Under the pieces are notes generated by a model. The model was not told where the DNA came from, ran no database searches, and worked only from the letters and a program-made list of their open reading frames with translations. 35,945 nucleotides of DNA from Alphaproteobacteria bacterium. Its GTDB lineage: Bacteria > Pseudomonadota > Alphaproteobacteria > UBA9655. Where the stretch lies: the NCBI GenBank assembly GCA_013815465.1, contig JACDGE010000016.1, positions 1 to 35,945 of the forward strand, written 5' to 3'. The position numbers were made by a program, and so were the translations under genes. Shown here piece after piece: positions 1-9,816 of this stretch; position 1 is the stretch's first letter; each line of letters opens with the position of its first letter.

Positions 1-104
1 CTCAAAATAATTCTGCTAAATTTTTTTATTTTCTCTCTTGACAGGTATCTCTGAGCTTTATTAACATCCTCCAAGTGGGTCAATTAAGTTGACGCGCCCC
101 CGGG

Positions 105-914
105 TCAATAAATCTGGCGCTCGACATAAACAGCATGTTGGTTTTCTGGACTTCCTAAGGACTGGCTAAATGTACTTTCACGCATTCCGAAAGGATCTAA
201 AACATTTCGTTTCATCCACATATCAAATTTTTCACCCGTAACATCTTCTATAAGCAGCTGAACGATTGTCGTTCCTCCCCCTGAATATTGGTGTTTACTT
301 CCGGGCTCATAAATCACGCTTACAGGCTCTGAATTAGCGAGAGGTTTTTCTCCTTTTAAAATTTCAACCAGCGAAGGAATTTTTTGATCAACTGAATACC
401 CGTTAAATCCCCCAACAGAAGTACCTGCACTGTGCGAAAGCAGTCGTCTTAACGTTACTTTCTGACCTACCGTAAATTTGTTCTCAGGAACTTTCCATGA
501 TTTTAAATAAATGTTCACATCCTTATCCAAGGATAGCTTTCCTTGTTGAACCAGTAACAAGGCTCCAACGGCAGTGATTGACTTACTCACAGAGGCCGCT
601 TGAAATAAGGGAAGGGTATCTCCTGTTTTACTGTCTGGTGATCCCTTAATTTTGCCATATCTTTTTGCCCAAGCCATTTTCCCCTTATCGATCACAGCTA
701 TACTTACGGCAGGCGCACCGTAATGCTTCATCCTATCAAATATATTCATGTGTGAAGGTTTTTCTCCTCCAAGGATAACCGTATCACGTAAACCGTTTTC
801 CACGGCTTTTATAGAAGCAGCTTCGGTGTCATGCTTAGGTTTTGATGCCTTTGCATTTAGAAAAGAAATTGTAAAAAAATTAAGAATAATTAAAGTAATG
901 TAGAATTTTTTCAT
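105..914 (-). pseudogene. Beta-lactamase-family serine hydrolase, C-terminally truncated
   Basis: Encodes 269 residues of a class C beta-lactamase/penicillin-binding-like serine hydrolase. A hydrophobic N-terminus (residues 4-20) looks like a signal peptide, so it should act in the periplasm. The nucleophile motif SVSK is at residues 108-111 and a YSG motif at 210-212, with the usual family segment around DPFGMRESTF near residue 240. Family members normally run to roughly 350-450 residues with a third, C-terminal active-site motif; here the reading frame stops about 30 residues past YSG. The other minus-strand frames between the stop and the window edge do not obviously restore the domain, so the 3' part looks lost or replaced. 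The substrate cannot be told. I am sure of the family and fairly sure of the truncation. Confidence 0.75.
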
Positions 915-983
915 TATTCCACCCTATATGGTTTAGAGAAACTTACTCATAGTATTTCTTTCCTGTTAAAAATTCATTAATCC

Positions 984-2111
984 TTAAAAAATCCCAATCG
1001 AATGCTGTGGAATTTTAAGGTTTCGGTGAATTCCAACGTTTAAAAGAAAACCAAAGCCCATCAAAAGGGTCAACATCGCTGTCCCTCCGTACGAAACAAG
1101 AGGAAGAGGAACACCCACAACAGGCAATAAGCCCATCACCATGGCAATATTAATAAACACGTAAAGGAAAAAGGTCATGGTCATCCCCGCGGCCACATAT
1201 TGCCCAAAAGCACTTTGCGTTGTCAGAATAATCCGAAAACACAGAACGATAAGCAGGACGTAGAGAGCGATCAAAAAGCTGCCCCCCATGAACCCCCATT
1301 CCTCGCATAAAAGTGTAAAAATGAAGTCGGTCTGCTTTTCCGGCAAAAAGTTCAAAGAGGCTTGAGTACCTTGCATATAACCTTTTCCCCAGAACCCCCC
1401 TGATCCAAGAGCAATCTTAGACTGGGTAATATGATAGCCTGCACCCAGTGAATCTTGGCCGGGATCAAAGAAAATTAGAATTCGATCCTTTTGATAGTCA
1501 TGGAGAAAACTCCACAAAAGAGGAATACAGGCACCCACTCCAATCACGGCTACAGCAAAATACCATAAAGAGACCCCCGCCAAAAAGAAAAGAGTTCCTC
1601 CCACCATGAGTAAAATCATAGCTGTACCTAAATCTGGCTGCCGCAAGACCAAAATGACCGGCAACATAATAAGCAAAAAGGGAAAAAGAAGTTGACGAAA
1701 GGACAGGGGCGCAGGTCGGCTATGAAAATAGCGGGCAAGTGCCATGACAAGCGCAATTTTCATCAATTCAGAGGGCTGTAGCTGGATAACGTAAAGATCG
1801 ATCCACCGCTCGGCCCCCTTCCCTATAAATCCGAGAAATTCCACACCACACAGAAGAACCAGTGAAAGGCCATAGAAAAAGTATGAAAAATGCAGCCACC
1901 AGCGAAGATCCACAAGAGCCAAAACGAGCATAATAATAGCCCCAAAACCAAAGCGGAGCACTTGCTTACCAGCCCAGACATTGGGTTCTCCCCCCGCTGC
2001 AGAAACCAAAAGCCCCCAGCCAATGGCTGAAATGAGAAGAATAAGCAGAAATATTCCCCAGTTAAGCTGGGTAAGTTTCTGGACAGATGTGGATAGGGTG
2101 TTGGTTATCAT
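984..2111 (-). CDS. rodA: RodA, peptidoglycan glycosyltransferase of the elongasome
   Basis: SEDS-family integral membrane protein of 375 residues, the usual length. It polymerises lipid II glycan strands with PBP2 during cell elongation. Visible family segments are QPSELMKI (112-119), RQPDLGTA (157-164), TDFIF (261-265, holding the conserved loop aspartate), GLLPVVGVPLP (327-337) and SYGG (340-343). About ten hydrophobic segments can be read. In many proteobacteria rodA directly follows mrdA. Here the two are 507 bp apart and an opposite-strand secreted-protein gene lies between them, so rodA may need its own promoter. No strong promoter is visible; a weak TTGGTT/TATCTT pair lies about 75 bp upstream. 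Confidence 0.96.
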   Translation of the reverse strand: MITNTLSTSVQKLTQLNWGIFLLILLISAIGWGLLVSAAGGEPNVWAGKQVLRFGFGAIIMLVLALVDLRWWLHFSYFFYGLSLVLLCGVEFLGFIGKGAERWIDLYVIQLQPSELMKIALVMALARYFHSRPAPLSFRQLLFPFLLIMLPVILVLRQPDLGTAMILLMVGGTLFFLAGVSLWYFAVAVIGVGACIPLLWSFLHDYQKDRILIFFDPGQDSLGAGYHITQSKIALGSGGFWGKGYMQGTQASLNFLPEKQTDFIFTLLCEEWGFMGGSFLIALYVLLIVLCFRIILTTQSAFGQYVAAGMTMTFFLYVFINIAMVMGLLPVVGVPLPLVSYGGTAMLTLLMGFGFLLNVGIHRNLKIPQHSIGIF

Positions 2112-2351
2112 GGCACAAACATTACCTGAACATCAGAGCCGAGTGAAGCTTTATTGCTTGGGGACTTAAGATAAACATTCTCTCGCGAAAACCAAGGACT
2201 TTCGACCTACAGACGTGCCTTGAAAAGCAGTGCTGTTAATCTAATCTTAACCCACATATGAGACGATGTAAAAATTAGTGAATTTTCCGGTCAACGTGGT
2301 GCCATAGACTAATTCACTCAACTCGGAAAACAATTTAAAAGGTGGATAACG

Positions 2352-2564
2352 ATGTTTACAAAAAATAATATTAGCGTTCTGACGTTAGGACTGCTCTTAG
2401 GCATGAGCCTGATCAATACTCCCAGCCAGGCACGTCAGGCCGGAATGTGCTGGTGTGACAATGAGCGCCGTAAAGATCTAGAAACACGTGACCAATGTGA
2501 ACAAACAGCTTGTACAACATGTCGGGGAAACGTTTGTCGCTGGGAGCAAGAACAATGGTTCTAA
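2352..2564 (+). CDS. Small secreted cysteine-rich protein
   Basis: Seventy codons, not recognised. Residues 1-27 form a clear signal peptide (KNN, hydrophobic core, then PSQA), leaving a mature chain of about 43 residues. This carries six cysteines at 33, 35, 49, 54, 57 and 62, in a CxC then CxxxxCxxC pattern, plus several Trp and charged residues. The spacing suggests a disulfide-stabilised or metal-binding miniprotein. A good Shine-Dalgarno, AAGGTGG, lies 8 nt before the ATG. It is on the opposite strand between mrdA and rodA, so it is not part of the shape operon by direction. Signal peptide plus ribosome site make it likely real; function is unknown. Confidence 0.7.
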   Translation: MFTKNNISVLTLGLLLGMSLINTPSQARQAGMCWCDNERRKDLETRDQCEQTACTTCRGNVCRWEQEQWF

Positions 2565-2596
2565 GACTCAGGTTAGGTCTCTAACGGTAGCTATAA

Positions 2597-2638
2597 ACTT
2601 AGCTTGACTTAGATTGACTTAGCTTGACTTAGCTTGAC
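2597..2638. repeat. Short tandem repeat of a 10-bp unit at the end of mrdA
   Basis: Four near-perfect copies of the unit AGCTTGACTT (one with AGATTGACTT) run head to tail. The mrdA stop codon (2619-2621) lies inside the array, and its last residues (QAKSS) are encoded by the repeat. Confidence 0.85.
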
Positions 2639-4415
2639 ACCCCTCATCCCGCTCCAATATCTGCGCTTTCTCTAAAATATCCCTTGCAGCTTGAGCGGCA
2701 GGTCCTGATCCCCCTGCATGTTCAACAACGACCGCAATGGCATAATGGGAGGCATGGCCGATAAAAAGGCCATGCTCACGGTATTTCCAAGCTAAATGAT
2801 GGGTTTTCGTGAGCCCTGCCTTCCGTTGAGCAAGCGTAATACGCCTCACTTGACTCGTGCCTGTTTTTCCTGCCATTTCAAGGCCTGGCGTCTGAATACG
2901 ATGACGAAAAGCTGTGCCATTGGGTTCATTCACGACTCCTTTGCTGGCCTCTAGAATGGTTTCAAGATGCTCTGGATTAATCTCCATTTTTTCAAAAACT
3001 GTTAAGTCTTGCTTTGTCAGACTCGGCGAAATCTTTTTGCCCCCACCTGCAAGCCTTGCCATCGCAACTGCCAATTCCAGAGGACTCGCCAACATAAATC
3101 CTTGCCCAATACTCACCTGTACCGTATCGCTGACATTCCAGTTTGTGTTCTTTTTCTCTTTTTTCCAGTCTTTTGTGGGGACAAGCCCTTTCTTACAGTG
3201 GGGAAAATTTTCAAGCCCTCCCTCCCCCAATCCAAAATCTCGATAAAAGGCAGAGAGTCTGTCAATGCCAATCTTCTTTCCCACCTCATAAAAGAAGACA
3301 TCACAGGATTCAACAATCGCTCGGGAAACATTGACGTTCCCATGGGCATGCATACAGTGAAATTTATGGTTTCCCACATAGGTGTGACCAGGACAATAAA
3401 CGGTATCATTTTTGTGAATAACCCTTAATTCCAGAGCCGCTAGAGCAACAAAAAGCTTAACCGTTGATCCTGGCGCATAGAGCCCTGAAATAGCCTTATT
3501 TGTCATCGGTACGTATGGATTTTCCTGAAGCTCATTCCAAGGTTTGTGACCAATCCCTTTCGGGAAAAGATTTGGATCAAAGGAAGGATTTGAAACAAGG
3601 GCCAGAATATCCCCCGTATGAATATCAATCACTACAGCTGAGGCACTTTCATAACGAGACAGCACACTTTGCGCATAGTCCTGGAGGCGACTATCAATGG
3701 TCAAGTGAACGTCCTGCCCCGTTGAGCTAGGAATTTGATATAATTCACGCACCACTTTGCGTTTCGCATTAATTTCAAAGGCGCTATGCCCCGGATTTCC
3801 ACGCAAATCTTTATCAAAATATTTTTCAAGCCCTACTTTTCCAACCTTCAAACCTGAAATGGTCAGCATAGCGTCATTCACTTGTTCTTTTTCAGAAGAA
3901 GAAGCGACATAGCCCAAAAGATGGGCACCTGCCTCGACTTTTGGATACCTGCGCGTCGATCCAATCTCGATAGAAATGCCAGGCAACTCAGCTGTATGCA
4001 ATTCAATCGCCGAAACTTCTTCCCAGGTGAGATTATCCTTGATAATCACTGAATCAAGTCCGCGCTTTTTATGGATAACGTTTAAGGCTTTTTTTTCTTC
4101 ATCAGATAAGGTAATGAGCCCGGAAAGCGTATAAAGCGTCTCTTCAACTTCTGAACGCTTGTCAGTCAAAAAGATAACACGAAAATTTGTTTCATTTTGA
4201 GCAAGGAGGACGCCATGGCGGTCATAAATTTGACCTCTTAAAGGAACAACGGGGCGGGTTGCAATACGGTTGCCCTCTGCCAATAAACGATAATGAGATC
4301 CTTCAAAAATCTGTAGATAACACATACGCCCGACAAGAATAAGTATAAAAACAATTTGAATAATTCCTAAAAAAATCATTCTACGAATAAATTGATGGTT
4401 TGATGCTTCAGACAT
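2619..4415 (-). CDS. mrdA: Penicillin-binding protein 2 (MrdA), elongation transpeptidase
   Basis: Class B PBP of 598 residues that cross-links peptidoglycan in the elongasome as partner of RodA. It has an N-terminal membrane anchor (residues 12-34), a non-penicillin-binding dimerisation domain (about 55-230) and a transpeptidase domain. The catalytic motifs are all present: STVK at 317-320, SCD at 370-372 (the usual PBP2 variant of SxN) and KTGT at 517-520. Its ATG overlaps the end of mreD by 8 bp, indicating translational coupling. The C-terminus ends within a 10-bp tandem repeat, so the last few residues probably vary between strains. Confidence 0.97.
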   Translation of the reverse strand: MSEASNHQFIRRMIFLGIIQIVFILILVGRMCYLQIFEGSHYRLLAEGNRIATRPVVPLRGQIYDRHGVLLAQNETNFRVIFLTDKRSEVEETLYTLSGLITLSDEEKKALNVIHKKRGLDSVIIKDNLTWEEVSAIELHTAELPGISIEIGSTRRYPKVEAGAHLLGYVASSSEKEQVNDAMLTISGLKVGKVGLEKYFDKDLRGNPGHSAFEINAKRKVVRELYQIPSSTGQDVHLTIDSRLQDYAQSVLSRYESASAVVIDIHTGDILALVSNPSFDPNLFPKGIGHKPWNELQENPYVPMTNKAISGLYAPGSTVKLFVALAALELRVIHKNDTVYCPGHTYVGNHKFHCMHAHGNVNVSRAIVESCDVFFYEVGKKIGIDRLSAFYRDFGLGEGGLENFPHCKKGLVPTKDWKKEKKNTNWNVSDTVQVSIGQGFMLASPLELAVAMARLAGGGKKISPSLTKQDLTVFEKMEINPEHLETILEASKGVVNEPNGTAFRHRIQTPGLEMAGKTGTSQVRRITLAQRKAGLTKTHHLAWKYREHGLFIGHASHYAIAVVVEHAGGSGPAAQAARDILEKAQILERDEGCQAKSS

Positions 4416-4878
4416 AAGATTGCAATCTCAAATGCAGATGACTTAAACTCCAAGCAACAAGAGGATATAAAACAATTCCATATGCCCAAGAAAAAAGAAG
4501 GGCCCACCCCCCTGAAAAAAGAAGTCCATAAATCATCAAGTAACATAAACTATAACAACAAAATATCCCCCAAATAAGGAAAAAGTGTTGAGAAGATAAA
4601 ATAGGCCGGATATAGTATCCAATAAGCCCGCTTAACACAAGAAGGAGGGAAGAAAACCCTAACTCCGACCCCATAAGAGCATCATAAAAAATGCCTATTC
4701 CAAAAAGGCTCCATAAGGGAAGCCAGTCTGGGCGAAAGATAAGCCAGTAGTAAATAGGAATCAAAAACAATGCAGGTAGGAGAGGATAGTTTCCTATTCG
4801 TAAGCTACATCCCCCCAATATGATGAAAAGAACGGTGAGAAAGGGAAGAGTTTTGAGGGTGTGAAGAAAGATTTTCAT
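4408..4878 (-). CDS. mreD: MreD, rod-shape membrane protein
   Basis: Small multi-pass membrane protein of the Mre complex; about five hydrophobic segments, no catalytic motif. Family assignment rests on length, hydropathy and its place between mreC and mrdA. I place the start at the ATG giving MKIFLHTLKTLPFL (156 residues). An in-frame GTG 39 bp upstream would add 13 non-hydrophobic residues running into a repeat-derived spacer, and is less likely. The 3' end overlaps mrdA by 8 bp. Confidence 0.88.
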   Translation of the reverse strand: MKIFLHTLKTLPFLTVLFIILGGCSLRIGNYPLLPALFLIPIYYWLIFRPDWLPLWSLFGIGIFYDALMGSELGFSSLLLVLSGLIGYYIRPILSSQHFFLIWGIFCCYSLCYLMIYGLLFSGGWALLFSWAYGIVLYPLVAWSLSHLHLRLQSYV

Positions 4879-4945
4879 GTATGTTATCCCTGCTTCAGGA
4901 CGATTGAATGCAAGCACTTTAGAAGTAATTTATGCCGCCCCGTGA

Positions 4946-5027
4946 TTGTTATTCCGAGGAGCTTTAGCTGGGAAGCAATCCAGAACCCCCCAGAGACTGG
5001 AGCGCTTCCCTCCCCTCGCGATGACAG
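4946..5027. repeat. Dispersed palindromic repeat between mreC and mreD
   Basis: Imperfect inverted repeat with left arm around ATTCCGAGGAGC...GGAAGCAATCCAG and right arm CTGGA...GCTTCCCTCCCCTCGCGATGAC. This resembles the widespread ATTGCGAGGAGC/GAAGCAATCCAG intergenic palindromes known in many bacterial genomes. A related copy lies at 26106-26184. It sits inside the otherwise tight mre operon, so the transcript should carry a long hairpin here. Confidence 0.7.
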
Positions 5028-5059
5028 CTCCCTGAAGGTGAGAACGACAATTGCATTCC

Positions 5060-5953
5060 TCATTCCGCCCTCAATGCAGCATTGAGTTCTTCCCTAAATC
5101 CTTCTGGGTGGAGGCGCAGAATGTGGACCCATTCAATAGATTTGAAGGGGACGTAAGGCCTCACTCTAATTTTGTTATTGGTTATTTCATCCACAATGCC
5201 TACAGGCAAGCCGGCAGGGAAAATCCCTCCCATTCCTGAGGTCAAAACTTGTTCCCCTTGCTGTATTTTACGCACATCCCCCACATAGACAAGGGTGGGG
5301 AGAAATGTTCCATCTCCGGCTAAAATTGCTTTTTGTTGTGAAGTAGAGGTGATAACAGGAATGCGAGAGTTCGAGTCATTAAGAAGCAGCACGCGAGACA
5401 CATGGGCTCCCACCTTTTCAAGACGCCCCACAACACCTTCTTTAACAATAACAGGTTGTTCTTTTTCGATCCCGTCTTTATCTCCTGAAGCGATCAAGAA
5501 GAAGTGATGAAGGCCATCATAGGGGCTGGAAAGAATTTTTGCTGTAAGGTGCCCACATTGTTCAACAATAGGGATATGCAAGTGTTGCCTCAATATTCCG
5601 TTTTCGTGATGGAGAGCCCCTAAGGTCTGGAGCTGCCATTTTAACTTTTCATTCTCTTGCGAGAGACGCTCATATTCTTCTCGAAGATGCATGAAGACAT
5701 GGGTGTTTTTAAGGAGTGCGCGGGTTTCTTGAAAAGGGTGAATAAATCCCGCTTGTATCCATGCTGTTCCCTCAAAAAGCCTTTGTTCAATTCCATCATA
5801 AAAGGGCTTATGCAACCGAAGGATTCCTCCCAATAGCCCAATAGCAATAAGCGTAAAACCCAACCTGTAACGCCATCTTGGAGAGCGAGAAGGATATGGG
5901 TTCGCCTTAGGTTTTAACGCGGCGGATTTTTTATGTCGAATAAAAAAGGACAC
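5060..5953 (-). CDS. mreC: MreC, cell-shape scaffold protein
   Basis: Bitopic periplasmic protein of 297 residues that links cytoplasmic MreB to the elongation enzymes. It has a basic cytoplasmic N-terminus (1-28), one membrane segment (30-46), a coiled coil at about 85-125 (EEYERLSQENEKLKWQLQTL) and the beta-rich MreC core with typical stretches such as VVGRLEKVG, LLNDSNSRIPV and GMGGIFPAGLPVGIV. It starts 12 bp after mreB ends, so both are cotranscribed. About 180 bp of repeat-bearing spacer separates it from mreD, which is unusual for this operon. Confidence 0.96.
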   Translation of the reverse strand: MSFFIRHKKSAALKPKANPYPSRSPRWRYRLGFTLIAIGLLGGILRLHKPFYDGIEQRLFEGTAWIQAGFIHPFQETRALLKNTHVFMHLREEYERLSQENEKLKWQLQTLGALHHENGILRQHLHIPIVEQCGHLTAKILSSPYDGLHHFFLIASGDKDGIEKEQPVIVKEGVVGRLEKVGAHVSRVLLLNDSNSRIPVITSTSQQKAILAGDGTFLPTLVYVGDVRKIQQGEQVLTSGMGGIFPAGLPVGIVDEITNNKIRVRPYVPFKSIEWVHILRLHPEGFREELNAALRAE

Positions 5954-5965
5954 ACTTTACACTTC

Positions 5966-7018
<1,053 letters not shown>

Positions 7019-7127
7019 TCATAAAAGTTAAGATTTAGTCTCTATTTAGCACATTCTTTTGTCAGTGCGCACATTTTTTTCAGTATTTCTTTAATAAACT
7101 GTTTTTTTTGGTGTTTTTCTTATTTTA

Positions 7128-7517
7128 TTAATCTTTTAGATAGCCAAAATAAATTAAAATAACGCCTATTAAAAAAGATAACAAAAAAGTTGTGTAATAA
7201 GCAAATTTATTGTTAATCCATTGCTTACTCATCTTAACAATGAGGTCTGGAAAAAGGATGAGACTCATCCCCTTGAGGAGAGCCATCCAACCCACGACGG
7301 TAATAATAACTCTCCAATCCTTTACCCAATGATTATGGCTTACGACCAAGAGGATTCCTACGATTAGACCCATAAAACCTGCCACGAGCATTAATGCAGA
7401 ATTTTTCGTCATATCCAGAATAAGATCTTTTAATCTTTTTTCGCATAAAACAAATGTCATGCTAATAAATATTAAATATATACCAAGAGCCTTTGCTAAG
7501 AAAATTGAATTCTCCAT
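7128..7517 (-). CDS. Small four-helix membrane protein, unknown function
   Basis: 129 residues with four hydrophobic segments at about 8-25, 40-60, 70-88 and 107-126. A polar stretch SHNHWVKDWRVIITVVGWMA joins helices 2 and 3. I recall similar small inner-membrane proteins in intracellular bacteria, but cannot assign a named family. The gene is on the same strand as the next small membrane gene, 74 bp away, and may be cotranscribed with it. No catalytic motif is visible. It is probably real because of length, composition and a coherent topology. Confidence 0.65.
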   Translation of the reverse strand: MENSIFLAKALGIYLIFISMTFVLCEKRLKDLILDMTKNSALMLVAGFMGLIVGILLVVSHNHWVKDWRVIITVVGWMALLKGMSLILFPDLIVKMSKQWINNKFAYYTTFLLSFLIGVILIYFGYLKD

Positions 7518-7553
7518 TTTAGCGCCCCCTCATTTATATTATTTTTTTGAGTT

Positions 7554-7801
7554 TTACGTATTCCATTCCACTAAATCAACACCATTAATTACTAGTAAAA
7601 TAATGGCGATGGGAAAAAAACGATGGTCCAGAAAATAAGCCACCCATAGCTTCCTCGATAGAAGAGTGATTGGTACTTTTCTCCCTTCAAAACCCTCAAG
7701 TTTTTGATTGCAAGGATAAGAGCAATAGGAAAAAAAATTATAATAAAAATTATGATATTCCCACTATATTCAAACGGATAATGTTTTTTAACTTTGTTCA
7801 T
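7554..7801 (-). pseudogene. Two-helix small membrane protein with a one-base frameshift near its end
   Basis: As sequenced, the frame opened at 7801 ends at 7592 after 69 residues, closing with VFFPSPLFY. Adding one base to the run of seven A (7614-7620; T on the coding strand) gives VFFPIAIILLVINGVDLVEW and a stop at 7554-7556, an 82-codon frame. The restored tail mirrors the first helix of the same protein, IIFFPIALILAIKNL, so the second helix is credible and the protein is an internal duplication of a short FFPIA hairpin unit. The cause may be a real inactivating deletion, phase variation at the homopolymer, or a sequencing error. Function is unknown. Confidence 0.7.
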
Positions 7802-7919
7802 TTATTTTATCCCCCCATAATAAACTGATACCTTATCTTTATCTGCTGCTTTGATGTAAATTATTTTAGATCTTCAAACTCAGCAACGCCAAAAAATGAA
7901 CCTGAGAGAACAAGGAAGC

Positions 7920-8774
7920 TCATGCTGTTTTTCCCATCAAGACTCCAAAAATATCAATCAATTTTTGACGTATATTTGCCCGGTGAACAACCATATCTAC
8001 CATCCCATGGGTGAGTTGAAATTCAGCACTTTGAAAGCCAATCGGTAGAACACATCGAATCGTTTCTTGAAGAACGCGCGGTCCCGTAAAGCCAATAAGC
8101 GCTCCAGGCTCAGCAATGGCAATATCACCCAACATGGCAAAAGAAGCCGCGACGCCCCCCGTGGTCGGATTTGTTAAAATGGGGATATAAGGTAAACCAG
8201 CTTCTTTAACTTGTTCAACTGCAATCACAGAGCGAGGCATTTGCATTAAGGAAAGGATACCTTCTTGCATGCGGGCCCCCCCTGAAGCAGGAATGGTAAG
8301 ATAAGCAGCTTTTAATTCACATGCTCTTTCAGCGCCCCTAACAAGCCCTTCACCAATACCCAATCCCATGGATCCTCCGATAAAGGAAAAATCAAAAGCT
8401 GAGATGACAACAGGGTACCCCCCTATATAGCCTTCCGCGACAACGATCGCATCCATTTCACCTGTTTTTTCACGGGCAGTCTTTAAACGATCCGGATATT
8501 TTTTAGAATCTTTAAACTTCAAAGGATCCACAGGAACGGGTTGAAGAGGAACACGGGTGTAATTCCCTTGATCAAAAAGATTTTCAAGGCGCATTTTAAC
8601 AGGGATGGCCATGTGATGGGCGCAATGACTGCAAACATATTGATTCGCTACTAAATCCCTGTGAAAGACCATTTGTTCACAATCTGTACACTTATGCCAA
8701 AGGTTGTCCGGAATTTCTTGCCTGCGCATTAATGCGCTAATCTTTGGTCGCACAAAGGTGGTAAACCAACTCAT
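7920..8774 (-). CDS. accD: Acetyl-CoA carboxylase carboxyltransferase subunit beta
   Basis: 284 residues, usual length. AccD pairs with AccA to move the carboxyl group from carboxybiotin to acetyl-CoA, giving malonyl-CoA for fatty-acid synthesis. The N-terminal zinc ribbon has cysteines at 29, 32, 48 and 51 (CxxC-15-CxxC). The crotonase-like core follows, with SFIGGSMGLGIGEG, ASGGARMQEG and the oxyanion-hole segment around TNPTTGGVAASFAMLGD. A GAGGAA ribosome site lies just before the ATG. It is divergent from prmA; the 178-bp gap should hold both promoters. folC, a frequent neighbour, is absent here. Confidence 0.97.
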   Translation of the reverse strand: MSWFTTFVRPKISALMRRQEIPDNLWHKCTDCEQMVFHRDLVANQYVCSHCAHHMAIPVKMRLENLFDQGNYTRVPLQPVPVDPLKFKDSKKYPDRLKTAREKTGEMDAIVVAEGYIGGYPVVISAFDFSFIGGSMGLGIGEGLVRGAERACELKAAYLTIPASGGARMQEGILSLMQMPRSVIAVEQVKEAGLPYIPILTNPTTGGVAASFAMLGDIAIAEPGALIGFTGPRVLQETIRCVLPIGFQSAEFQLTHGMVDMVVHRANIRQKLIDIFGVLMGKTA

Positions 8775-8818
8775 CGTAATTCCTCTTCATATTAAAAGTT
8801 CTTCCGTCAGACAGAAGG

Positions 8819-8848
8819 AGTGTAGCAAAAAAAAGAAAGGGATTGCAA
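8819..8848 (-). promoter_or_regulatory. Candidate accD promoter
   Basis: On the minus strand, TTGCAA (8843-8848) and TACACT (8819-8824) are 18 bp apart, and the -10 box is preceded by TG in the extended position. The predicted start is about 37 nt upstream of the accD ATG. This is from pattern only. Confidence 0.4.
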
Positions 8849-8952
8849 CAGCTGTCCCTGTGCCGTCCCTTTACCGCGATACCGCTGTGCATTCTTATGA
8901 ATCGGTGCTATTCTAAAATTACTCTGCTAATTTAATAAATGAGTATAAGAAA

Positions 8953-9816
8953 ATGAATTTAGGACAATTAGAATGTCCCCTTGATCCGGGCTTGGCCAAC
9001 GATCTTTCACTTATTTTAGAGGAAGAGGTTGTTTCCGTGTCTTGGTATGAGGCTAAAGCCGACAATTGGGTTTTATCCGTTCTTTTTAAAGAAGACCAAG
9101 AATCTCTAGTGCGTGAGAGAATCTCAATGTTTTTTACAGAGAATAATCTCCCCCTCCCAAAAATGACAGGCAGCAAGCTGACAGACAAAGACTGGGTAAC
9201 GGCGGTTTATCAAGGCTTTCCGCCTCTGAGCATTGGACGGTTTTATATTTATGGTATGCACATTCAAGAATCTCCCCCTGCAGGACTGATTCCCTTGCAC
9301 ATTGAGGCAGCGACAGCCTTTGGTTCAGGTCAACACGAATCTACGGAAGGATGCCTTAAAGCTTTAAGCCTTCTCGATACACAACAAATTTTTTCCGACC
9401 CCCTTGATATGGGATGCGGCTCAGGGATCTTAGCTATTGCCATGGCGGAATTATGGAATGTTCCTGTCGTTGCTTGTGACAATGACCCAGAAGCTGTTCG
9501 CGTGACCATAGAGAATGGGCAGAAAAATGGTGTTGGCCATCTAATCCAGGGGGGAGTCAGCGAAGGATTTGCAGCAATCTCCGCCAAAAAGTTCGATATA
9601 ATCACTGCTAACATCCTGGCAGGCCCCCTCTGCCATATGGCACAAGACGTTGGACGTGCTTTAATCCCGGGAGGATGCATTATTCTTTCTGGCCTCTTGA
9701 GCCGCCAAGCAGAAGAAGTCATTCATGCCTATGAGAGTGTGGGCATTAAACTATTTAGTCAGATTCCTATTGGGGATTGGTCTACCTTAATCATGCGGAA
9801 GGAAAGCAATGGATAA
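8953..9816 (+). CDS. prmA: Ribosomal protein L11 methyltransferase
   Basis: 287 residues, close to the usual 290. PrmA is a SAM-dependent enzyme that trimethylates ribosomal protein L11. The SAM-binding motif LDMGCGSGILAIA covers 151-163, the acidic ribose-binding residue is in VACDNDPEAV, and the motif TANILAGPL (218-226) matches the PrmA active-site segment. HIEAATAFGSGQHEST (116-131) is also a PrmA hallmark. The stop overlaps the following aminopeptidase gene by 8 bp, so the two are translationally coupled. Confidence 0.95.
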   Translation: MNLGQLECPLDPGLANDLSLILEEEVVSVSWYEAKADNWVLSVLFKEDQESLVRERISMFFTENNLPLPKMTGSKLTDKDWVTAVYQGFPPLSIGRFYIYGMHIQESPPAGLIPLHIEAATAFGSGQHESTEGCLKALSLLDTQQIFSDPLDMGCGSGILAIAMAELWNVPVVACDNDPEAVRVTIENGQKNGVGHLIQGGVSEGFAAISAKKFDIITANILAGPLCHMAQDVGRALIPGGCIILSGLLSRQAEEVIHAYESVGIKLFSQIPIGDWSTLIMRKESNG

